Positions 53,591-61,028 of a DNA stretch of 64,000 nucleotides are shown one piece after another (position 1 is the stretch's first letter; each line of letters begins with the position of its first letter). The translations under genes and the position numbers were made by a program. The stretch comes from Solwaraspora sp. WMMD406. Lineage in GTDB: Bacteria > Actinomycetota > Actinomycetes > Mycobacteriales > Micromonosporaceae. The stretch spans positions 3,658,001-3,722,000 of the forward strand of contig NZ_JARUBF010000001.1 of assembly GCF_029626025.1 (NCBI RefSeq), read 5' to 3'. The notes beneath the pieces were generated by a model that made no database searches, had not been told where the DNA came from, and saw nothing but the letters and a program-made list of their open reading frames with translations.

Positions 53591-56500
53591 GCATGAGCAC
53601 CGATCCCCGCGAGACGATCGCCATCGTCGGGATGGCCGCTCTCCTGCCGGGCGCGCCTGACCTGGACGCCTACTGGCGCAATCTGGTCGACGGCGTCGAC
53701 GCGATCACCGACGTGCCGCCGCACCGGTGGGACGAGGAGTTCTACGATCCCGACCAGGCGCACCGGCCGGACCGGCTCTACTGCCGGCGCGGCGGCTTCG
53801 TCGACGACCACGCCACCTTCGAGCCGCTGCGGTTCGGCATCATGCCGACCTCGATCGGCGACATCGAACCCGACCAGCTGATCACGTTGCAGGTCGCCGC
53901 CGCGGCCATCGACGACGCCGGCGGCCAGGACCGGCTGCCGGACCGGGACCGGATCGGTGTCCTGCTCGGCCGGGGTGGCATCCTCAGCCCGGCCCAGGCC
54001 CGGTACGCCCAGCGGGTCCGGATGTCGAGTCAGGTCATCGGCATCCTCAAGGAGCTGATCCCGGACCTGCCGCCGGAGAGCCTGGACCGGGTCCGGCGCA
54101 AGTTCGACGAACGACTCGGCCCGCAGCAGCCCGAGGGCACCATCGGCCTGGTGCCCAACCTGGCCGCGTCGCGGGTGGCGAACCGGCTCAACCTGCGCGG
54201 CCCGTCGTACACGATCGACGCCGCGTGCGCGTCGTCGCTGATCGCCGTCGACCAGGGGATGACCGAACTGCGTGCCGGCCGGCTGGACGCGGTGCTGGCC
54301 GGCGGCGTCCACCATGTCCACGACATCAGCTTCTGGTCGGTGTTCAGCCAACTGCGGGCGCTGTCGCGCCAGGGCGAGATCCGCCCGTTCGACAGCTCCG
54401 CCGACGGGCTGCTGATCGGTGAGGGCACCGGGATCGTGGTGCTCAAGCGGCTGTCGGACGCGCTCGACGCCGGCGACCGGGTCTATGCCGTGATCCGGGG
54501 CAGCGGGGTCTCCAGTGACGGCCGTTCGGCCAGCATGTTCAACCCGGCGAGCAGCGGACAGTCGCTGGCGATCAGGCGGGCGTGGCAGTCCGCCGGCCTC
54601 GACCCGACCGACCCGGACGCGGTGGGTCTGCTGGAGGCGCACGGCACCGGCACCCCGACCGGGGACGCCGCCGAGCTGGTCACCGTCGCCGACGTCTTCG
54701 GCTCGTACCGGGGTGGTCCCCGGCCGGTGATCGGCTCGGTGAAGTCGATGATCGGGCACACGATGCCGGCGGCCGGGATCGCCGGGCTGATCAAGGCGAC
54801 GCTCGCCGTTCACCGTGGGGTGCTGCCCCCGACGCTGCACTGCGGTGAACCGCGTGCGGAGATGGCCGCGACCCGATTCGCGCCGATCGCCGCCGCACAA
54901 CCGTGGGAGGGTGACGGACCGCGCCGCGCCGGCGTCAACGCGTTCGGCTTCGGCGGCATCAACGCCCACCTGATCATCGAGGAGCCGTCGGCGAGCGTCG
55001 CCGCTTGGTCCGCCGGTCCGGTACCGTCGCCGGCCGCCGCCCCGGCGAACCCGACCGCCGCCGGTGCCACCGGTCCGACGGTCGCTCCGGCGACCGTGGA
55101 CGAACCGGAGCTGGTGCTGTGGCTGGCCGCCGAGCAGCCGGCCGGGCTCGCCGCGCTGCTGGACCGTGACGACGCGGCGGTACGCGAGACCGGGCTGGCC
55201 TTCGCCCGGGACGCCCGTGCCGTCGAGGCTCCGGCCTGCCGCCTGGGCGTGGTGAATCCCACCGACAAGCGGCTGGCCACCGCCCGCCGGGCGGTCGAGC
55301 GGGGTGATCCGTGGCGGGGCGCCCGCGACATCTGGTTCACCTCTCGGCCGCTGCTCGGACCGAACGGCGGCGGCAAGCTGGCGTTCGTGTTCCCCGGACT
55401 GGAGGCCGAGTTCACTCCCCGTACCACTGATCTGGCCGCCCACTTCGGCCTGGCGGACCGGGAATGGTCCGCCGCCGACCTGGGCCGGCACGGGGCCGGG
55501 CTGATCGAGGTGGGCCGGTTCCTCAACGACGTGCTCGCCCGGATCGGCGTACGGCCGGATCTGGTCGGCGGGCACTCCATCGGTGAATGGGCGGCCGCCG
55601 CGGCGACCGGCCAGGTCAGCACCACCGACATGGACGGCTTCCTGAAGCTGTTCGACGCGGACTCGGTCGCGGTGTCCGGCTACGTCTTCGCGGCGATCGG
55701 TGCCGGTGCCGAGCAGGTGACGCCGCTGCTCGCCGACTGCCCGGGCGTGGTCCTGTCGCACGACAACGCGCCGGCGCAGTCGGTGGTCAACGGGCCGGAG
55801 AGCCAGGTCGACCTGCTGGTCGACGAACTACGTCGGCGCAACGTCCTGTGTCAGAAGCTGCCGTTCCGGTCGGCGTTCCACACCCCGATCTTCGCCGAGG
55901 GGCTGCGGTCGATCGGCGCGGCGCTGCAGTCCTGGAAGGTGCACCCGACATCGGTGCCGGTGTGGTCGGCGACGCTGGCCGCGCCGTTCCCGACCGACGA
56001 GGAGCAGGTCAACGAGATCTTCGTCCGGCACATGATGGAACCGGTCTGGTTCCGGCAGACCGTCGCGGCCATGTACGCGGCGGGCACGCGGGCATATCTC
56101 CAGGTGGGTGCGGGTCAGCTCGCGTCACTGATCAGTGACAACCTGCGGGGCAAGGACCACCTCGCCATGCCGGTCAACGTCGGCCACCGTACCGGCCTCG
56201 ACCAGTTGCGCCGGGTGGCGACCGCGTTGTGGGTCGAGGGCGCGGCCCCGGACCTCGCGGCCCTGTCGCCGCGTCCGCCGGTGGCCAGCGTGGCGCCGGC
56301 CGCGCCAGCGTCGAACGGCTCGAACGGCGCGAAGCCGGCCGGCGGATCGGCCACCGCGAGTGGCTCCTCGTCCGGTGGTTCCTCGTCCGGTGGCGGTGCG
56401 TCCAGCGCGCCCCGGCGGGGGCCGAGTATCCGGCTGGACCTCGGCGGACCGTTGGTACGGCTGGGTCCGGGGGCGAGCGAACTTCTGGGACTCGGCAGCC

Positions 56501-58545
56501 GGCCGGCGGCACCAGCCGCCCCGTCGCCCGGGGAACCGACCCGACCGACGGCACCCGCCGTACCAGCCGCGCCCACCGCACAGGCGGTGCCGGCCGCGAC
56601 CGCGCCGGCACGACCGGCGGACCCGGTTGAACCGGCGGATCCGTCGCCGGCCGGCAACGGCACCACGACCCAGAATCCGGGCGCTCTGACGGCGTTGCAT
56701 CAGTTGGCCGGACGGTCCAAGGCGGCCGCCGAACTCGCCGCGCTGCTGCGTGACGCCGCCGATGGCGCGGTCAGCGTGCTGGACGCCGCCACCCGACCCG
56801 GCGCGTCGGGCGCTCCAGCCGCCGCGCCGCCGGCTGCCACGCCGCCCGCCGCCGCGCCGGCTCCCGCGCCGCCCGCCGCCGCGCCGGCTGCCACGCCGCC
56901 CGCCGCCGCGCCGGCTGCCACGCCGCCCGCCGCCGCGCCGGCTCCCGCGCCGCCGACTCCGGCTCCGGTGGCGCGGCCGAGTCTGCCGGTCCGTACGGAG
57001 ATCGCCCGCAACATCCTGCGGGTCTCCGTCGACACCATGCCCTACCTGCGGGACCACTGTTTCTTCGTCCAGCCCGACGACTGGCCGCACGCCGAGGACC
57101 GCTGGCCGGTGGTACCGGCCACCACGGTCGTGTACCACATGATGGACGCGGTCGCCCAAGCCGTACCGGGGATGCGGGTGGTAGGGGTGCGCGACGCCCG
57201 GTTCAACCGGTGGACGATCGCCGCGCCCGGTCAGGACGTGGAAATCAGCGTCAAGGTGGCCGGTCCGGACCAGTACGCGGTCACCTTCGGCAGCTACGCC
57301 CGGGCGACCGTCGAGGTGGCCGCCGTCTACCCGGCACCGGTCGAGCCGCCGTGGACCCACGACCCCGCCACCGAGAAGCCGCCGAGGATCAGTGCCGAGG
57401 AGATGTACTCCGAGCGGCTCATGTTCCACGGGCCGCAGTTCCAGGGCGTGACCGCCGTACACGCCCTCGGCGAGATGCACGTCCGGGGTGTGGTGACGGC
57501 ACCGGTGCCCCCGGGAGCCCTGCTCGACAACGCGTTGCAGCTGATCGGCAACTGGCTCATCACCACGCAGCCGTTCCGTACCGTGGCCCTTCCAGTCGGC
57601 CTCAACCGGGTCCGGTTCTTCGGCCCGCCGCCAGCGCCCGGTACGGCGTTCGAATGCGTCGCCCGGGTCCGGTCCATCGACGACACGCAACTGGTGGCCG
57701 ACACCCAGCTGTTCATCGGCGACCGGGTCTGGGCGCAGATCGACGGCGCGGTCGACCGTCGGTTCGACAGCCACCCGCAGGCCAGGCCGGCGGAACGGTT
57801 CCCGGAGCGCCACCCGATGTCGCTGCGGCAGCCCGAAGGCTGGACGGTGGTATTCGACGCCTGGACCGACCTGGTGACCCTGTCGATGGCGTCGCGCGGC
57901 ATCCTCGGTACGGCGGCGTTCGCCGACTACGAGCGTCAGCCGGCGAAGACCCGTAAGCAGTGGTTGCTCGGCCGGATCGCGGCCAAGGACGCGGTGCGGT
58001 TCCGGCAGTGGGAGGCCGGGCACACCGACGTCTACCCGATCGAGTTGACCATCGCGAACGATCCGAATGGCCGTCCCCGGGTGGATCTGCGGCCCGGCCG
58101 GGGACTGCAGGAATGCGACCTGTCGCTGGCGCACAGTGCCGAGATCGCGGTCGCGATTGCCGGGCCGGCGCGACCCCGCCCGGACGCGCCCGGCGTCGGC
58201 ATCGACGTCGTCGAACTCGTCGAGCGGCCGGAGAGCACCCTGCGGTACGCGCTGTCCGACCCGGAGTTGGCCCTGCTCGACCGGATCGCCACTGCCAGCG
58301 GCACCGACCGGCAGTACTGGTTCGCCCGGTTCTGGGCGGCCAAGGAAGCGGCAGGTAAGGCCGAGGGGACCGGGTTGGACAACGCTCCGAGGCGGCTACG
58401 GGTCACCGCCGTGGACGGCGACACGCTGATGGTCGCGGTCGCCGGACGGACCTACCGGGTTGTCTGCCGTGAGATTGAGAACCCGGCTGATCTGCCGCCC
58501 CGGCGGTACGTCGTGGGCTGGACCCACGGCCCAGAAGGCCACTGA
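53587..58545 (+). CDS. PUFA-synthase-like polyketide synthase 2: KS, AT-like, DH, Sfp-type PPTase
   Basis: A 1652-residue enzyme. KS ~8-465 (Cys214 in DAACASS, EAHGTGT, IGHTMPA). An AT-like domain ~597-890 has GHSIGEW (Ser664) and FRSAFHTP, but reads FPGLEAEF where AT domains have GQGSQ, so its activity is uncertain. A Pro/Ala-rich linker with 27-bp DNA repeats (~1075-1125; 56815-56960) follows, then a hotdog DH (~1130-1400; His1157 in YLRDHCFF, Asp1314 in LLDNALQ), and a C-terminal Sfp-type phosphopantetheinyl transferase (GVGIDVVEL ~1537, WAAKEAAGK ~1583) that should activate the ACPs. No ACP is present in this protein, so it must use those of PKS1 or the discrete ACP. Start GTG 53587 overlaps the PKS1 stop; ATG 53593 is possible. 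Confidence 0.88.
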   Translation: MSMSTDPRETIAIVGMAALLPGAPDLDAYWRNLVDGVDAITDVPPHRWDEEFYDPDQAHRPDRLYCRRGGFVDDHATFEPLRFGIMPTSIGDIEPDQLITLQVAAAAIDDAGGQDRLPDRDRIGVLLGRGGILSPAQARYAQRVRMSSQVIGILKELIPDLPPESLDRVRRKFDERLGPQQPEGTIGLVPNLAASRVANRLNLRGPSYTIDAACASSLIAVDQGMTELRAGRLDAVLAGGVHHVHDISFWSVFSQLRALSRQGEIRPFDSSADGLLIGEGTGIVVLKRLSDALDAGDRVYAVIRGSGVSSDGRSASMFNPASSGQSLAIRRAWQSAGLDPTDPDAVGLLEAHGTGTPTGDAAELVTVADVFGSYRGGPRPVIGSVKSMIGHTMPAAGIAGLIKATLAVHRGVLPPTLHCGEPRAEMAATRFAPIAAAQPWEGDGPRRAGVNAFGFGGINAHLIIEEPSASVAAWSAGPVPSPAAAPANPTAAGATGPTVAPATVDEPELVLWLAAEQPAGLAALLDRDDAAVRETGLAFARDARAVEAPACRLGVVNPTDKRLATARRAVERGDPWRGARDIWFTSRPLLGPNGGGKLAFVFPGLEAEFTPRTTDLAAHFGLADREWSAADLGRHGAGLIEVGRFLNDVLARIGVRPDLVGGHSIGEWAAAAATGQVSTTDMDGFLKLFDADSVAVSGYVFAAIGAGAEQVTPLLADCPGVVLSHDNAPAQSVVNGPESQVDLLVDELRRRNVLCQKLPFRSAFHTPIFAEGLRSIGAALQSWKVHPTSVPVWSATLAAPFPTDEEQVNEIFVRHMMEPVWFRQTVAAMYAAGTRAYLQVGAGQLASLISDNLRGKDHLAMPVNVGHRTGLDQLRRVATALWVEGAAPDLAALSPRPPVASVAPAAPASNGSNGAKPAGGSATASGSSSGGSSSGGGASSAPRRGPSIRLDLGGPLVRLGPGASELLGLGSRPAAPAAPSPGEPTRPTAPAVPAAPTAQAVPAATAPARPADPVEPADPSPAGNGTTTQNPGALTALHQLAGRSKAAAELAALLRDAADGAVSVLDAATRPGASGAPAAAPPAATPPAAAPAPAPPAAAPAATPPAAAPAATPPAAAPAPAPPTPAPVARPSLPVRTEIARNILRVSVDTMPYLRDHCFFVQPDDWPHAEDRWPVVPATTVVYHMMDAVAQAVPGMRVVGVRDARFNRWTIAAPGQDVEISVKVAGPDQYAVTFGSYARATVEVAAVYPAPVEPPWTHDPATEKPPRISAEEMYSERLMFHGPQFQGVTAVHALGEMHVRGVVTAPVPPGALLDNALQLIGNWLITTQPFRTVALPVGLNRVRFFGPPPAPGTAFECVARVRSIDDTQLVADTQLFIGDRVWAQIDGAVDRRFDSHPQARPAERFPERHPMSLRQPEGWTVVFDAWTDLVTLSMASRGILGTAAFADYERQPAKTRKQWLLGRIAAKDAVRFRQWEAGHTDVYPIELTIANDPNGRPRVDLRPGRGLQECDLSLAHSAEIAVAIAGPARPRPDAPGVGIDVVELVERPESTLRYALSDPELALLDRIATASGTDRQYWFARFWAAKEAAGKAEGTGLDNAPRRLRVTAVDGDTLMVAVAGRTYRVVCREIENPADLPPRRYVVGWTHGPEGH
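56815..56960. repeat. 27-bp tandem repeats in PKS2 linker
   Basis: About five near-identical 27-bp units encode ATPPAAAPA/PAPPAAAPA, a Pro/Ala linker between the AT-like and DH domains. Confidence 0.8.
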
Positions 58546-58592
58546 CCGTACGCCGATTCCGACAGCACACCGCCACGACAAGGAGAACACCC

Positions 58593-58922
58593 ATGCCCGC
58601 GGACCACGACACCATCCTGGCGGAAATCTCCCAGATGCTCCGCGCGGTGCTCGCCGGGGTCGAGCCCGAGGACGAGATCACCCGCGACACCAGCTTCCGC
58701 GACGACCTCGAGATGGAAAGCATCGACGTGATCGCTCTCGCCGGCCGGCTGCAGGCACGGTACGGCGACGCGGTCAACTTCGCGCAGTACGTCGCGTCGC
58801 TCGACATGGATTCGGTACGGGCGCTGCGGGTCGGTGAGCTGGTCGACCACATCTCGGCCGAGCTCGACAAGAACCCGTCGCCGACGGCGGCCGCGGTGCC
58901 GGCGCAGGTGGCCGGCCAGTGA
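58593..58922 (+). CDS. discrete acyl carrier protein
   Basis: A 109-residue ACP with the pantetheine-attachment motif DDLEMESIDVIAL (Ser in ESID), helices typical of the fold and an Ala/Pro-rich C-terminal tail. AAGGAG lies 7 bases before ATG 58593. It starts 47 bp after PKS2, and its stop overlaps the hydrolase start by 4 bases. It probably receives the finished chain or a late intermediate from the synthase, or carries it to the sulfotransferase and hydrolase that follow. Confidence 0.9.
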   Translation: MPADHDTILAEISQMLRAVLAGVEPEDEITRDTSFRDDLEMESIDVIALAGRLQARYGDAVNFAQYVASLDMDSVRALRVGELVDHISAELDKNPSPTAAAVPAQVAGQ

Positions 58923-59878
58923 CCATGGTCCGGGCCAACGGCCTGGTGATGCACGTCCAGCAGCTGCCCCCGGCCGCTGGGGGCACCTCGGCCGCTGGCG
59001 GCACCGCCCGGCCCGGTCCGTCGGCCGGCACGGGCGCGCCGCCCGGGACCGGCACGGGGGTAGTGGACGCGGCGGCGAGCGACGGTACCGCCGAACCGTC
59101 GGCGCCGTCGGTCACCGCAGTGCCGACGGCCGTGCTGATCCACGGCATCGGCTCGGACAATCTGGCGAGCTGGTACCTCAGCCTCGCCCATCCGCTGACC
59201 GCCGCCGGGTTCCGGGTCGTCATGTACGACCTGCGTGGGCACGGCCGCACCGAGCGCCCGCCCACCGGCTACCGAGTCGACGACCTCGTCGACGACCTCG
59301 CCGCGCTCCTCGACCAGCTCGGGGTACGGGAACCGGTGCACCTGCTGGGCAATTCGCTCGGCGGCACGATCGCGTTCAGCTTCGCCGCCCGGCAACCGGC
59401 GCGGGTGGCCTCCATCGTCGCGGTCGAGGCGGCCCCGCCCACCGCCGACTGGCTGGCCCGGGTCGGTCGGCAGCTCGCTCGGGCCGCCGCACCGGCCACG
59501 GCCGACGACGACACGGCCCTGGTCTCTCAGCGGGGCGAGCGGGGTGCGCGGTACGCGGCAGCCGTACGGCAGCTGCTCGCCACCACCACCGCCGGTCGGG
59601 ACCTGCCCGCCAGCACGGCGCTCGGCCCGGCTGACCTGAGCGCTGTCGGCTGTCCGGTGCTCGGCGTGTTCGGCAGCGACTCGGCGGCGATCGATCTCGC
59701 CCCGGTGGTGGCCGAACTGCTGCCGCAAACCCGGCTCGTGGTGGTACCGGGGCATCGGCACGCGGTCCTGGTCACTGCCCGCGACCAGGTACGGGAACTG
59801 GTGCTGCCCTGGCTCGCCCAGCGGGTCACCAGCGGCGACGCACCAGTAGCGACTGGCTCACCGGCCCTGCGTCGCTGA
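58919..59878 (+). CDS. alpha/beta hydrolase, thioesterase-like
   Basis: A 319-residue alpha/beta hydrolase: oxyanion/strand-3 VLIHGIGSDNLASWYL, VMYDLRGHGRTERP, nucleophile elbow LLGNSLGGTIAFS, an acid near VFGSDSAAIDL, and histidine in VPGHRHAVLV, so a Ser-Asp-His triad is plausible. Residues ~17-55 form a low-complexity Gly/Ala/Thr/Pro insert between the first two strands, unlike family members. Coupling (GTGA) with the ACP suggests that it releases the chain from that carrier. A C-C bond hydrolase or esterase is an alternative role. Confidence 0.85.
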   Translation: MTMVRANGLVMHVQQLPPAAGGTSAAGGTARPGPSAGTGAPPGTGTGVVDAAASDGTAEPSAPSVTAVPTAVLIHGIGSDNLASWYLSLAHPLTAAGFRVVMYDLRGHGRTERPPTGYRVDDLVDDLAALLDQLGVREPVHLLGNSLGGTIAFSFAARQPARVASIVAVEAAPPTADWLARVGRQLARAAAPATADDDTALVSQRGERGARYAAAVRQLLATTTAGRDLPASTALGPADLSAVGCPVLGVFGSDSAAIDLAPVVAELLPQTRLVVVPGHRHAVLVTARDQVRELVLPWLAQRVTSGDAPVATGSPALRR

Positions 59879-60006
59879 ACCAGCTCGACAACCAGGCGGT
59901 GAACCAGCTCGACATGAGGCGTGAACCGCTCGACACCAGGCGTCAACCGCTCGACACCAGGCGTCAACCGCTCGACATGAGGCGTGAACCGCTCGACACC
60001 AGGAGG
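59875..60006. repeat. six tandem ~21-bp repeats ahead of the sulfotransferase
   Basis: Six copies of a 21-24-bp unit (TCAACCGCTCGACACCAGGCG type) run from the hydrolase stop to the sulfotransferase ribosome site; the last unit ends in AGGAGG. An in-frame ATG at 59914 opens a 35-residue (REPLDTR)n frame that ends at 60021, overlapping the ATG of the sulfotransferase. Confidence 0.9.
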
Positions 60007-60013
60007 TTTCCCC

Positions 60014-60976
60014 ATGAGTAGTGCTGCACCCGGACGGGCGATCATCATCAGCAGTGGCCGGTGCGGGTCCACGCTGCTGTCCGACCTGATCGTCGCCGAA
60101 CCGGAGACGCTGTCGGTCCAGGAGTTCTTCATGGCTACGCCGGCCTGGGCGAAATCCGGCACGGAGATCACCGGGGAGGCGTACTGGGCGGTGCTCAGCA
60201 GCCCGAAGCCGGAGCTCAGCACCTTGTTCACCATCGGCCTGCCGCCCAAGGAGGTGCGCTATCCCAGCGACGGCCGCTGGTCGGGGGCGCTGGCTGAGCT
60301 GCCTCAGCTGCTGGCGATCACGCTGCCCAAGCTGACCGACGACCCCGACGCGCTGTTCGACGAGCTCGCCGACCAGGTTCCGGCGTTCCCGGTGCAGTCG
60401 TTCGCCGCGCACCACCGGATGTTCCTGGATCTGCTCACCAGGCTGACCGGTAAGCGCCGGTGGGTGGAGCGCTCCGGCGGTTCGAGCCAGATCGCGCCGT
60501 ACCTGTTGCGGTCCTTCGGCGACACCAAGATCGTGTATCTGACCCGGAACTGGCCGGACACCGCGCGGTCGATGAGCCGGCACCCGTCGTTCCAGCTCAT
60601 CCAGCTGCGCCTGGAGTTCGTCTCTCGATGCGGCATCGATCCGTTCCAGATGACCCCGGACCAGAAGGTGCCGGCGGAGCTGGAGCACCTGCTGCCGGAC
60701 CGGATCACCGCCGATCTACTGCGTGAACGCGGCGAGGACAGCAAGCGTTACCTGGGCCTGTGCGCCTTCATGAGCGCCCAGGCCGAACAGGCGCTGGTCG
60801 ACAACCCGCCGGCCCAACTGCTCACGATGCGCTACGAGGACCTGGTCGCCGATCCGGTGCCGGAACTGAACCGCCTCGGTGAGTTCCTCGACTTCGCTGA
60901 TCCGGACGACTGGGCGCGGCAGGTCGCCGGCCAGGTGAGCCGGGGCGGTGCGGTGCGCCAACCAGCTGTCGCCTGA
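60014..60976 (+). CDS. sulfotransferase (Stf0-like, PAPS-dependent)
   Basis: A 320-residue cytosolic sulfotransferase. IIISSGRCGSTLLSDLI (residues ~10-26) is the 5'-phosphosulfate-binding loop; WVERSGGSSQIAPYLLRSF, then KIVYLTRNWPDTARSMSRHPS, is the 3'-phosphate-binding region, and YEDLVADPVPELNRLGEFLDF closes the family pattern. It should transfer sulfate from PAPS to a hydroxyl; the acceptor is probably the beta-hydroxyl of the ACP-bound chain or another lipid hydroxyl. AGGAGG 8 bases before ATG 60014 comes from the last tandem repeat. It is the fifth gene of the operon. Confidence 0.86.
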   Translation: MSSAAPGRAIIISSGRCGSTLLSDLIVAEPETLSVQEFFMATPAWAKSGTEITGEAYWAVLSSPKPELSTLFTIGLPPKEVRYPSDGRWSGALAELPQLLAITLPKLTDDPDALFDELADQVPAFPVQSFAAHHRMFLDLLTRLTGKRRWVERSGGSSQIAPYLLRSFGDTKIVYLTRNWPDTARSMSRHPSFQLIQLRLEFVSRCGIDPFQMTPDQKVPAELEHLLPDRITADLLRERGEDSKRYLGLCAFMSAQAEQALVDNPPAQLLTMRYEDLVADPVPELNRLGEFLDFADPDDWARQVAGQVSRGGAVRQPAVA

Positions 60977-61028
60977 TCAACGAAGGTGTCCACCCCAACC
61001 ACACCACTGTAGAGGGAGAGAACGGTTG

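Noticed and set aside
59914-60021. Short repeat peptide frame considered a real gene
   Set aside because: No ribosome site ahead of ATG 59914 and the sequence follows from the tandem repeat; kept only as an observation.
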